From contig CAMZMU010000080.1 in the NCBI GenBank assembly GCA_947311845.1, positions 17,359,341-17,423,340 of the forward strand: DNA of 64,000 nucleotides, written 5' to 3'. The notes under the pieces were generated by a model. The model was not told the DNA's origin, ran no database searches, and saw only the letters and a program-made list of their open reading frames with translations. Shown piece by piece: positions 1 through 10,218 of this stretch. Every line of letters starts with the position of its first letter. Positions within the stretch are counted from its first letter, which is position 1. The translations under genes and the position numbers were made by a program. Source of the stretch: Poa pratensis (Eukaryota > Streptophyta > Magnoliopsida > Poales > Poaceae).

Positions 1-463
1 CGGGAATTATCTCCTCGCCAGCGGCGCGCCATTCGCATTGATCCCTCGGAGGAAGAAGGCCGCGAGCAGCTAAAGACTCCAAAAATACCTCATCAATCCA
101 CGAGCCTTCCCAGTTGCAGCTACGGCGAGACATCTCTTTCAACCAAGGGGATTTCCGCCAGAAGATTGCAAGCGCAAGAAGCGGAACCAAAGGCGGCGGA
201 GAAGAGTAGCGGCGGCGTAATTGAAGTAGAACGCCAGGGAGGCCGATGGGCCAACATAAAAAGCCCAGGCGCAGAAGATGCTCAGATCTGAAAACCAACA
301 GGCACGACCAGATGAGTCACGCCCTTGAGCCGCTAAGAAGGTTATAAGTCGCAAATGGCGATACAAAAATTGGAGTTCAGCTGGGACATTCATGTGAGCG
401 GTTCTATGGTTCAATAAGACAAAGAAGCCTTCGTCCGAAGTCCAAGCTGAACTTGGGGGCTAA
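1..463 (+). mobile_element. 3' end of a Gypsy internal domain, with polypurine tract
   Basis: No coding region is recognised here; the longer open frames have no family resemblance. The stretch ends in a G-rich tract (CTTGGGGGCTAA, about 453-463) directly in front of an LTR that begins TGTCGGGG. In plant Gypsy elements that arrangement is the polypurine tract plus the start of the 3' LTR. I therefore read this as the 3' untranslated part of a plus-strand Gypsy element that starts left of the window. The identity is inferred from the LTR boundary only. Confidence 0.5.
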
Positions 464-986
464 TGTCGGGGGAATACTTTGTAGATTAACCCGCGGCCCA
501 TATTTGGTAAAGTGCGACTCATCTTACTCGCACAATAAAGGCCTGCATGAAAGCAAGCCCAATATCGCACCGCCAAAGGAGAAGATCTAGAAGACATATC
601 CTGGAAGACGTGAGGAGGAGTTAGTCTCCAAGTAGGTTCCAGTCGATGTATTCCTTGTGGAGGAAGTTTCCTTTGTAACCTAGTGAGCCTCTGTGTATAT
701 AAAGAGGACTCGCAGGACTTAGACAGGGTCAAGCTATCAAGCCCTAAACCCTAGCTCTTACGGCGAGTCCCAGATCGGATCGCCACCATTGTAACACCAC
801 ATATATCATATCAATACCAAGCTAGGGTAGGCAGGAAGTAGGTCTTTACCTCACATTGAGGGGCCGAACCTGGGTAAATCTGTGTTTGTCCTTGTTCCTG
901 CGATCCCAAGCTCGGAGACGATTGACTCGCGCAAATCCCACACCTACGAAGTCATCCATGACATCTGACGTGACAAACCCACGACA
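464..986 (+). repeat. Gypsy LTR, about 523 bp
   Basis: The segment begins TGTCG and ends CGACA, a perfect 5-bp terminal inversion of the TG...CA kind. A TATA box (TATATAAAG, 696-704) lies inside, as expected for the LTR promoter. A polypurine-like tract abuts it on the left and a primer-binding-like sequence abuts it on the right, so internal sequence flanks it on both sides. Confidence 0.7.
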
Positions 987-1005
987 GTTGGCGCCCACCG
1001 TGGGG
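987..1005 (+). other. Primer binding site-like sequence of a Gypsy element
   Basis: TTGGCGCCCACCGTGGGG follows the LTR end by one base. From memory, similar TGGCGCC-type sequences follow the 5' LTR of Tat-group plant Gypsy elements and pair with a tRNA 3' end. The cognate tRNA was not determined. Confidence 0.5.
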
Positions 1006-1654
1006 CCTGCGGTCAAGAGCGTCACGTTCCGCGCAGGATCGGAATTAGGGTTCAAGGACATCGCCATCGGCCAAGTGGAAGATATCAATGGTGTTCCCTT
1101 CATCGACGACTCAGATTGGGGACCAGAGGCAGATCACATTGAATTTGGGTATATTATTCCCGTCGGGTCTGTGAAAATCTTCGTTGGGTCCGTCAGTCGC
1201 AGATCTTCAGACGCGACTCAAGGAGATGAATCAGGAGAGGAACTACTGCAACAAGCCCCCGTCCTGTCGAAACCAATCTGGGAACCTCTGCCTGGCCGGG
1301 AGAAAGATCCCAGAGTTGCAGAAATCGAGGCTGTCAGGATGGAGCTTTGCAAAGAAGCACAAGAATCGCGGCAGAGCGCAAAAAACTCCAGGAAGAAGAT
1401 CGGCGACTGAGGCGTCGGCAGCAAAAGCAACAGGCAACTCGCGCCAGAACGGACGAAGGAGAGCAAGAGATGAAGCAGAAGTTTCACAACAATCCGGAGA
1501 GCAATATGCACGACGCGATCGCGATATTATCAAAAATAGCACCAGTCGGGGATACGCGAGCTGATAAGGAAGCTCGCCATGCGATTGATCTGCTACAGAC
1601 TGCCGCCCTACAGCAAGCAAACATGTATGGAGTCACGCCTAACGAGCCACAACA
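1006..1654 (+). pseudogene. Gypsy gag leader/gag fragment, truncated
   Basis: Two overlapping plus-strand reading frames (to 1410, and about 1347-1660) together encode a charged, Arg/Glu/Gln-rich stretch. It contains a basic segment (about RRLRRRQQKQQ) of the type found in the N-terminal part of Gypsy gag polyproteins. The frame changes at about 1347-1410 and coding resemblance stops at about 1654, where unrelated LTR-like DNA begins. No capsid core, zinc knuckle or protease is present. It is most likely the broken start of the element whose LTR lies at 464-986. Confidence 0.45.
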
Positions 1655-2788
1655 TGAGGTATCTTTGGCAATAAGTATCATGACAAGATGCGAACTAAAT
1701 CATAACACCTCAGTAATTAAGATAACTCAGAGTATAGCAATAAGTATCATGACATGAAGTTAAAATAAGAACATGCTAGATCTAGTCATGGAGTAGTGGC
1801 AATGGTCACACCCACATCTCCGGTAGCATGGTATTTCTTTTTATCCCTAGTGAGGCAACAAAGTAAGGTAAAACACCCAAGTGGATCGCAGAACTTTCTC
1901 TCACGTTCACTGCACTAGCCAACCCCCGTTACTCCAACTAATGCATACGTTCCCCCTCACACGCTCTCATAACATGCTTGATCATAACAAGTAAATAAGA
2001 ACGGGGTACATAATATGCATCTACTTTCATAACTGAAACAAAACCATTGCAATCTCAAACATATATTAACTCATAAAAAGATCCACCACAAAGGTATTAC
2101 ATAGATGACCGTAATCATGTTCAGCAGCTCATACGGTACTAATTAGTGAAGCTCGAGAGAGAGAGATACAAAAGTTACTTCCACAAACCCATAGTCCAGA
2201 GGTGGACTACTCCCTCTTCATCATGGAGACGGTGGAGAAGTCGTTGGAGAAGATGGAGACCACGTCGGCAGCACCCCGTCGGAGTTTTCCCCTCCAATCT
2301 GCAGCTCCAGTTCTCTGTTTCGGTGTTTCTGTGTTTCTGCGGCGCTCCTTCCAGAGAACGTCGGGGGACTATTTTTATAGGCGTTTTTAGGTCAAAACAG
2401 AGTCGGTGGAGGAAAGATCGACGGCAGCGGAGCTCCGAGGCCCAAAAGGAGGGGCCCCACGCGGCCAGGTACAGGGGCCGCGTGGGCCCACCTATTTTGG
2501 CCCTCGGGCCTCCTCTTGTTTGCTTCCTTCGCTCCCACGCTTTGTTCCTTCCAAAAAATGATGCTCGTAAATTTCCAGGTCATTTGGACGTCGTTTGGGT
2601 CCCTAAAACATTAAAATAAAGAAATAGGGTTTTCTGCCTGCGCAGGGTTAATTCCATAAAAAATAGGAAACATATCAAATATTCCCAAAATCATTATAAA
2701 ATAGTGATATAACCCTTATATGATGCAAATATGACTGGAATATAAGTAAAAATAATGCAAAGTTCATGTATGCATTTTACATGCATCA
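1655..2788 (-). repeat. Probable Gypsy-type LTR on the minus strand
   Basis: Read on the minus strand the segment starts TGATGCATGT and can be closed with CCTCA, a TG...CA outline of about 1.13 kb. It holds a GC-rich centre with a TATA-like CTATAAAAATAG (near 2370-2382) and AT-rich flanks, like Triticeae Gypsy LTRs. The left neighbour is Gypsy gag and the right neighbour is Copia internal sequence. The 5 bases on each side (CAACA and GATGG) do not match, so this is not a clean solo LTR. The boundaries are provisional and no protein-coding gene is seen. Confidence 0.4.
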
Positions 2789-2998
2789 GATGGTCTCCGA
2801 AGGAACCTTGCCACTTGTGAGTTTCATGAGCAAGTCACGCATCCATGGGTATCCATGGACGATTTCAATGATGTCTCCATCGTTTTGAGATCGGCCATGG
2901 ATGCCGGAGTGGCTTGGTCCTTCGAGGAATCATCCTCACCTGTCATACTTTTCTTAGGCGGTTAAGCCCAACAAGAGAACCTTGGCTCTGATACCAAT
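2789..2998 (-). mobile_element. 5' internal end of a minus-strand Copia element (PBS and gag start)
   Basis: On the minus strand TTGGTATCAGAGCCA (2983-2997) lies one base from the end of the neighbouring LTR. This is the classical primer binding site complementary to initiator tRNA-Met. A short reading frame starts at 2946 (MTGEDDSS...) and runs 40 codons to a stop at 2824, consistent with the first codons of a Copia gag. The element is cut off at 2789. Confidence 0.7.
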
Positions 2999-3886
2999 TG
3001 AAAGGATCATATGACACCTAGAGGGGGGTGAATAGGTGCTGCTTCAAATTTTAGTACTTTTTCAAATTAGGCTTGACACAAAAGGTAAATTCTCTAGATA
3101 TGCAACTACGGTGAATTTACCTATATGACAAGCTAGCAACTAAGCAAGGTACACGAAGTAAACGCTATAACAAGGATAGAGGTAACTGAAGTGAAAGCAC
3201 GCGGAGACATGGATGTATTCCCGAGTTCCTCCTTTTTAGGGGAGTACGTCTCGTTGGAGAGGTGTGAGCTACCACAAAGGTCAAACTCAACAGCCACAAA
3301 GGCTTCACCTTCTTCTCTGATGAACCGCACCACAAAGTTTTGGTTCACCTTCAACTATCGGAAACCTTCAAGGCGGAGTCCGGAGCCTTTACAACAATAA
3401 TCCGGGGCACAACCAACAATTGGATTGGGGGCTCCCGAACGGCTACAATCTGTCACAAAGACAACAAGTGAGTACAACAAGAAGCTAGGTATTCCCAATG
3501 GAAACCCTAGAAAAGGGGTCCTCAAGTGAATGAGGGGGAAATGTAAATCGGCTTGGTGAAGATGTAGATCTGGGCCTTCTCCTTCAATCCTCCAAAGATC
3601 AACGAGTTTGGGTGGAGGGATTGGGAGATCTAGTGATTCTTGACCTTGCAATAATGGTGTTCTTCAATGTTGGGCGAGTTAAGCTTCTTGGAGAAGAAGC
3701 AATCTTTAAATAGGGGCCCCTGAAAATCAAACCATTATGTGTAGAAAACTGCACAGCGGTACTACCGCTGGGAGAGCGGTACTACCGTTTCCTGATCTCT
3801 CAACGGTACCAAGTGCAGAGCACGGCCCAGCTGCAGCGGTACCTCTGAGAGGTACCGTAGCTGCCAGGACTGGCGGTATTACTGAG
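2999..3886 (-). repeat. Copia 5' LTR (minus strand), segment 1, split by the CACTA insertion
   Basis: The LTR is read on the minus strand and its 3' end (CCTTTCA) sits next to the primer binding site. The other end of the same LTR lies at 22070 (TGTTAGGATCC on the minus strand), so the LTR is about 1.45 kb without the insertion. Its middle is full of short palindromes related to GCGGTACTACCGC (for example near 3777-3788), which recur on the other side of the insertion at 21517-21745. This shows that the two segments belong together. Confidence 0.75.
3884..3886. repeat. 3-bp target site duplication, left copy (GAG)
   Basis: GAG immediately precedes CACTACAAG at 3887. The same GAG follows the other element end at 21507-21509. 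A 3-bp duplication is the hallmark of CACTA transposition. Confidence 0.85.
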
Positions 3887-3915
3887 CACTACAAGAAATA
3901 TGCTATCCTATGACC
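3887..3915 (+). repeat. CACTA terminal inverted repeat, left
   Basis: About 29 bp match the reverse complement of the right end (21478-21506) with a single mismatch, starting CACTACAAGAAA and ending CTATGACC. This is the expected transposase cleavage end. Confidence 0.92.
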
Positions 3916-4260
3916 TTTTGTCAGTGACCCTGAAAATATTGGTCATAGATCTATGACCATTTTGTACCATTTGGTCACTCGGTGTTTTGGAGGGTCTAAA
4001 CCCGAACATATAACGACCAAATCTGTCAGAAAGGTCATAATCTCCTCACATGAATTGGTCACAATGCAAATAACACTAATTTAATATATTTTTTCTAGCC
4101 GATTATGACCAATTTAAATGGTCATTCGCATTAATTGACAGCCAACTCAGCGATCTCGCCTACGTGGCACTGCTTAGCTGTCATTTTCGCTTACGTGGCA
4201 CTGCTTAGTTGTCATTTTCGCTTATGTGTCACTGCTTAGTCATTTTTTTATCTTACTGAC
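3910..4260. repeat. CACTA left subterminal repeat region
   Basis: The 5-mer GGTCA and its complement TGACC recur in both orientations, often inside TTGGTCA or TATGACCA. An example is the palindromic GGTCATAGATCTATGACC near 3942-3959. Arrays like this in En/Spm elements are binding sites for the TNPA protein. A second motif, CACTGCTTAG, recurs three times near 4168-4242. No gene is present. Confidence 0.7.
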
Positions 4261-4450
4261 AGGTGGGACCCATCAAGAGAGAACACATGTTGACTTGTTG
4301 ACCGACCTGACCGGTGGGACCCGTGGGATGACTTGTGGGACACAAATATCTATATTTATTTTTTTATCTTACTGACAGGTGGGACCCATCAGGAGAGAAC
4401 ACATGTTGACTTGTTGACCGACCTGACCGGTGGGACCCGTGGAATGACAA
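4244..4450 (+). repeat. Direct repeat of about 80 bp (two copies)
   Basis: A block starting TCTTACTGACAGGTGGG and ending GGTGGGACCCGTGG occurs at about 4251-4331 and again at about 4366-4441, separated by a short AT-rich stretch. The copies differ by one base within ATCAAGAG/ATCAGGAG. No coding function is seen. Confidence 0.7.
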
Positions 4451-4473
4451 ATATCTATATTTGGGCAAAAACA

Positions 4474-4544
4474 TGCGCCCGTGGGGCTCGAACCCACGAC
4501 CGCGCCGCGCACCATGTGCTCCCAACCACTGCGCCACTAAGGAG
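4474..4544 (-). other. tRNA-like sequence 1 (pseudo-tRNA with A box, B box and T5)
   Basis: On the minus strand an A-box-like TGGCGCAGTGGT is followed by a B-box-like GGGTTCGAGCCCC at normal tRNA spacing, with a well-paired T arm (GTGGG/CCCAC around TTCGAGC). A TTTTT run, the RNA polymerase III terminator, lies a few bases beyond the 3' end. The acceptor ends do not pair, so it is not a functional tRNA. It may be a tRNA-derived (SINE-like) module. Confidence 0.55.
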
Positions 4545-4621
4545 ATTTTGTGCTACTGGAGAAGCATGTGTATATAGCATGTAGTTTTTCACTCCCTTAC
4601 ACACCCGACCTGGGCAAAAAT

Positions 4622-4695
4622 GTGCGCGGGCGGGATTCGAACCCCCGACCTAGCGTGTTGTTGCTCTGCTCTCTACCAATGGGCTACTGAGGGGA
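4622..4695 (-). other. tRNA-like sequence 2 (pseudo-tRNA with A box, B box and T5)
   Basis: A second minus-strand module has an A-box-like TAGCCCATTGGTAGAG, a B-box GGTTCGAATCC, a T arm pairing CGGGG with TCCCG, and a TTTTT run just beyond. It shares a flank (GCGC..CA..TTTTTGCCC) with module 1, so the two may descend from one duplicated unit. No acceptor stem can be formed. Confidence 0.55.
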
Positions 4696-4699
4696 TGGT

Positions 4700-5518
4700 G
4701 ATAGTTAACTGAAAAAAGGCTATCTATATCTTTCCTATCTATGTTCAGCAATTTCCACGACTTAGCAGAAATTTCCCCTTCTGGGTTCACAACTAAGAAG
4801 CCGGTGGAGGGGGTTGGTGGCGGCGCTCACCGGCGGAGGGGGTTGGGGGCGGCGGCGTTCACTGGAGGAGGGGCTTAGGGGCGGAGTTCACCGGCGGAGG
4901 GGTTTGGGCCGGCGAGGGGCTGGGGCGAGGGGACATCGGCGGGAGCGCCTCGGCCACGACACGACCCCGCCGGCAGCAACCTCCCAGCGTCGGGAGCGCC
5001 TCGGCCACGACACGACCCCGCCGGCAGCAACCTCCCAGCGTCAGGAGCGCCATCAGAGGCTAGAACGGTACAGCCTCAGGAGCGCCGTCAGCGCCATCCG
5101 AGGTAGAGCATCCATGGCCTCTCCCCCCTCTTCTTCCCTTCTTCTCCAACTTGCCGTTCGTGGTAGAATTAGGATGGGCATGTAGAATTAGCATGTAGAA
5201 TTCGTTATCTCTTTCATGATGAGGAGAGCATTCACTATTATCAGCTCTCTTGATGTAATACCGAGAACCAATCTAGCTAACCTAGGTTTCAAGTTCATGA
5301 GGAGTATCTTTTAAACTGTTAGCTACTCACTACAAAGTTTCAGACTCCAGCAAGAACAACAAGTTTTTGTTTTGTTTTTAGTACCTATTTAATTTATTGC
5401 AAGTTTTTGTTTTGTTTTTAGAATAGTTGAACAAAATCAGCAGCTAAATGTGGGCATTTTATTGCCAGTTTTGTTTTTGGGATTTTTGCTAAGTTGGGAC
5501 ATTATGTTGTCTTTGCAG
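4700..5518 (+). promoter_or_regulatory. Promoter/5' leader region of the CACTA TNP2 gene
   Basis: The region turns GC-rich (about 4800-5110) and includes a 51-bp unit in tandem (about 4940-5041, containing CGGCCACGACACGACCCC twice), then AT-rich DNA. The first coding ATG lies directly after a polypyrimidine-type acceptor (TTGTCTTTGCAG ending at 5518). The leader is therefore spliced and the first exon is probably non-coding, within about 4800-5200. No unique start site can be fixed. Confidence 0.45.
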
Positions 5519-8500
5519 ATGGACAGAAACTGGATTAGAAAGGGTGTCCGAAAGCTTTCCAGTGAACACCTGAAAGGAGTGGAGGAGTTCATGCAATGTG
5601 TTCGTAGAAATTTTGCCAAGGATGATCGCATTCTTTGCCCATGCTGCCAATGCCTGAACCGTCAAGAGCAAGCTCAAGGGAGAGTTGAAGACCATTTGCT
5701 CCTTAATGGGATGGCCAGCACCTATGACAGGTGGATCCATCATGGAGAGCCAATGGAGGGAGGACCTCAACATGTTGAAGCTGAAGCACAGCCACCCCAT
5801 GGTAGTGATGATGGAATTGCTTTTATGGAAAATGTTCTGCAAGGGAATGATAATTTGGAGGAAGAGGATGGGAATGAGGATGATAGGATACCTGACTTGT
5901 TGAAGGATCTGTACAACTCTGAAGACCATGTTGATGGACAAAGGTCAATGTTTGCCGAGGTGTTAGAGGAGGCCAAGCGCGCAGCTGTTGAAGGGGGTAA
6001 ATTTTCAAGATTTACCTTCACCGTGAAGCTACTTCACGTCAAGTCCTTCTACCGGATTAGCAATGTTGCATTCAATGCAATACTCAGCCTGTTGAACTTG
6101 CAGTTCCCTGGTAGCAGTGTTCCCAAGGATTACGAGGATGCGTTGCGCGTAATCCGCAAGCTAGGGCTTGGATATGTCTCTATACATGTCTGCCCAAATA
6201 ACTGTGTGCTGTTTCGAAAGGCCTATGAAAAGTATGACAACTGCCCGAAATGCAATGCGTCTCGGTGGAAAGATGCTGATGGGAAGAAGTCGATACCGGA
6301 GAAGGTGTTGAGGCATTTTCCGTTGAAAAAGAGGCTGCAGCGGATGTTTCTCTCAGAGGAATCATCAGAGGAGGTACAGTGGCACAAGCTCAAGCGGCAG
6401 CCTGTGGAGGATGAGCTGAGCCATCCAGCGGATGGAGAGGCATGGAAACAATTTGACAAGGACCACAAAGAATTTGTGGCAGATCCAAGGAATATAAGAC
6501 TCGGCCTTGCCACGGATGGCTTTAATCCGTTTGGGAACCAGAGGACGTCATACAGCATGTGGCCCGTCTTTGTGGTGCCGTACAACATGCCACCATGGGC
6601 ATGCATGGATCAGTCTAACTATATGATGTCCTTGCTTATCCCGGGTCCAGAGTCTCCAGGAAAAGATTTTGACGTCTTCATGGAGCCTCTTGTGGATGAG
6701 TTGCTCGAGCTCTGGAGTGGTGTACTTACGCACGATGCCTTGACTCCCAAGAAGAAATTCTATCTACGTGCTGCAGTCATATGGTGTATCCATGATTTTC
6801 CGGCGTTGCACACTTTGTCGGGGAGGATTACAGCGGGTTATCAGGCTTGTGTGCGGTGTGACAAAGACCCCTGCTCGAGGAGGATAAGGGGCAAGATCTG
6901 CTTTATTGGGCACCGTCGCTTCCTTGACCCAAACCATAAGTGGCGAAGAAGCAAAGAGTTTGATGGCAAGACTGAAACCCGTGACAAGCCAGCGGAATTC
7001 ATTAAAGAAGAGCTCGAGCAGCAACTTGAAAAGGTGAAAGATGTGAGACCAGGAAAGCTGGAAAAGAAGAGAAAGCGCGAGGAAGGCCAATGTTGGGACC
7101 GAAGATCCCGCTTGTGGGACCTGCCATACTGGCCTGATCTAAAGCTGAGGCACAATCTCGATATAATGCACATCGAGAAAAATATCACCGACAATCTCCT
7201 TGGGACATTCATGAGCATTGAAGGAAAGTCCAAGGACACGGTGAATGCAAGGCTTGACTTGGAAGATATGGGAATAAGAGAAGAGTTGCACCTAAAACCT
7301 AGAGAAGGTGAAGACTCGTTTGACATACCACCTGCTTGGTACACAATGAGTAAAGAAGAAAAGATTGCCTTCTGTGAGTTCATAAGGGCGGTGAGGTTTC
7401 CAGATGGTTACGCCGCTAACCTAGAGAAATGTGTCTCTCCTGATGGATGCAAGCTTCAAGGCCTAAAAACACATGATTGCCACATTCTCCTTCAAAGAAT
7501 CTTACCGGCGGGGCTCCGAGGAATTATGCATCACGATATATATGAAGCGGTTGCCGAGTTGGGTAATTTCTTTAGAGAACTATGCTGCCAGACACTCAAG
7601 TTATCGGTTCTGAAAAGACTTGAAAAAGAAATCCCAATAATTCTTTGCAAGCTCGAGAAGATCTTTCCTCCATCTTTCTTCACCGTGATGGTCCATTTGT
7701 GTGTCCATTTACCAAAAGAGGCAATGCTTAGAGGCCCTGTGCAATATGGTTGGACGTATCCGGTCGAAAGAAGGCTGCTTACATGTAAGCGCTCCGTGCG
7801 GAACACAGCGAGGCCGGAAGGATCTATTGCCGAGGCGTATGTTGTCGATGAGTGCCTCACTTTTTGCTCGAGGTACTTTGACGATCTGGACACGAGATGG
7901 AATCGGCGAGGCAGAACTTTCTCGGAGGCTGACTCGCACCGTGGTGATGTGTCGGTTTTCAAGCATGGTGTGAAATTTCTCGGAGGGTCACAATACTTGG
8001 ACGCCGGTGATGACTATGACAAGATGGTCTGGTTTGTCCTCAGCAGCTGTCGTGAGGTTTTACCTTACATAGAGTATGTCATATTCTGTGAACTCGTTAT
8101 TTTATTATCATGGGTTGGGAGGAACCTATTTTTTTACCACATGACTGATGTTTCCACTCACTATTTTTCTTGGCATGGCAGGATGTGCAAACAAGAGCTG
8201 AATGGGGAAGCAAGCAGCGTCCATGTTGATAAGAGGCTTGCCAAGGAATTTGCTGGTTGGTTTAAGAAAAAGGTGAGATCTTTAGCCATGTAATCCATTG
8301 CCACATCATTTTTGTTTTTGTGTGTTACTCACCCTGGTTTATATGTGCAGATTGGAAAATTGCATGAGGAGAAGAAGGTTAGCGATGATCTCGTTGCTTT
8401 GGCCTGCCAACCGGATAAGCGAGTGAGATTGTATTCAGCTTGTATTGTTGACGGTGTTCGGTACCATACCATTGACCGCGAGAAGAATAGAAAGACACAG

Positions 8501-9160
8501 AACAGTGGAATCGTCACCGAGGGAGATCATGATGGTGAGGCTATGGACTTCTATGGTCAGCTGAGAAGCGTCATCGAGCTGCAATACAACTCTAGCGGGG
8601 GCGTCGACCGTTCGGTTGTCCTCTTTAGTTGTGACTGGTTTGATCTCGGTGGGAAGAAGAAGACGGGATTGAGAGATGATGGACACTTCACTAGTGTCAA
8701 CACTGGAAGGTGCTGGTACAAAAGTCATCCATTTATTCTAACCTCACAAGCAACAAAGGTGTTTTATGTGCCAGACACTCGTTTCCGTGGAAATTGGCGA
8801 GTTGTGCAAAAATTCATGCATAGGCACTTGTGGCGTGTGACCGAAACTGATGGGGAAAATGGTCCTGGTGGTGGCGGACTAACATATCAAGATGAAAAAA
8901 ATGGCACGGAAATTCCGGTGCAAGCACGTGAAGCCACTGTGCAAACCAGAGTGCGAAGGGACCAGAGCGACCGCGTGCGTGTTGATGCTGCTGTTGTTGA
9001 AGGCATTAAGAAGAAAAGAAGGGTGCTTGTGGATGGACATGAAGGCGAGGATGACGAAGAAGATGGGGCTGATGATACAATGCTGCAATATGACAGTGAC
9101 GATGGGGAAGACAGGACTGGGCATAGAGGTCCTCGCTTTGGTATCGACAATGATGAGTAG
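5519..9160 (+). CDS. CACTA transposase, TNP2 type (TnpD-like), 3 exons, 1151 aa
   Basis: Exons are 5519-8073, 8182-8272 and 8351-9160, with GT-AG introns, and they join into one frame. The start is placed at MDRNWIRKG because the upstream in-frame ATG at 5450 lies in the 5' intron. Domains in order: transposase-associated N-terminus (residues about 1-75, with CPCCQC); a CxxC pair near 224-240; the TNP2/Transposase_21 catalytic region (about 320-570) with ATDGFNPFG, IHDFPALHTLSG and RHNLDIMHIEKN; a DUF4218-like region (about 648-790); and a DUF4216-like region in exon 3 (from about 955, LFSCDWFD). An acidic tail (EGEDDEEDG) closes it. It is expected to cut the CACTA ends in the nucleus. The frame is intact here, unlike the second copy at 28691. 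Confidence 0.92.
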
Positions 9161-10218
9161 CGGATGGACATGGGAAGGTAACTTCTATCTGAAAATGCAT
9201 GTTTTGTCACTGTTAAAATTTCAGATTTTGTCACTGCTACCACATTTGTTTTACTTCTTAACCCATTTTTCAATTTTGTTGCAGGCTGATGATGATACTC
9301 ATGCATTTCACACAATGAAGGATGGGCAATGGTGCCTTCTATAACAGCACTGTGCCTTTGTTGCATTTGTAATCTGAATATCATGTGCTTGGAAGGATGG
9401 GCAATGGTGCCTTCTGTATGTTGAGTGTAGCTTGGAAGGTTGTTGCTTGGAATCTGAATATTGAGTGTTCAACATTTGTAATCTGAATATTGAGTGTACT
9501 CTGAATATTTGTCTCTTGCTGTGTAATATTGAGTCTAAATGAATATGTCTTGCTGTGTAATATTTAGTGTAATCTGAATATTTTTCTTTGCAAAATTGCT
9601 TGTGGATGGGCATGAAAGCGATGATGCTGCTGATGATGAATGTTCACTGCTTGTTCACTGCTGTCTTGTAATACTGAACTAGTTGCTGTCCAGTGCCTTT
9701 GCAAAATTTAGTATTTTGTCCTTCATTCCCTTTACAGGCTCATTACTGGTGGAAAAAGAAATTAGGTGTGTTTGTAGAATGTGCTATTTGACACTGTTAT
9801 ATTTCCTCTGTTTGGGTTTCCTGTTGTTAAACCTCCTTTGCTTTCTGTTATTGTTGCATCCTACAGGCTCATAACTGGTGAAAACAATATAGGTGTGTTT
9901 CAAGAATGTGCTATTTCACACTATACAACTTTATTTGCTTGGTCTGTCTCAACTTATCTGCAGGATTCCTAGAAAAAGAAGAGAAATGCCACTGAAGATT
10001 AACACTTCATTTGTCCAAAAGTAACCAGATAGCTTAATACACATTCATTTCTCCAAAAACAACAAGATAGCTTAATACACATTCATTTCATCCAAAAGCA
10101 ACCACATAGCTTAATTTACATAAGTTTGTCCAATACTCAGATCTTGTTCAAATATACAGCAACTTGGTTCATAAACATACAAACTGATGCGACGATCAAC
10201 ACACAGATTCACACAACC
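9161..10218 (+). other. 3' region of TNP2 and AT-rich spacer
   Basis: A possible 3' UTR intron (GGTAACTTC near 9176 to TTTGTTGCAG near 9284) follows the stop codon. Further on, short direct repeats of TAATCTGAATATTGAGTGT (about 9368-9590) and of TTACAGGCTCAT..CTGGTG (about 9733 and 9864) occur. The motif AGCTTAATACACATTCATTT appears repeatedly near 10031-10110. No gene was recognised. Confidence 0.4.

Noticed and set aside
1655..2788. A clean solo LTR with 5-bp target duplication
   Set aside because: The flanking 5 bases differ (CAACA and GATGG) and the neighbours belong to different element classes. It is kept only as a probable LTR with provisional ends.
4474..4695. Two functional tRNA genes
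   Set aside because: D and T arms are tRNA-like, but the acceptor ends do not pair and the anticodon arms are poor. They are kept as tRNA-like modules only.
5450..8293. A 947-codon continuous frame starting at 5450 as the TNP2 protein
   Set aside because: The first 23 codons lie in a leader intron ending TTTGCAG at 5518, and the last part runs through an intron with a GT donor at 8074. The spliced model starting at 5519 and ending at 9160 matches the family better.
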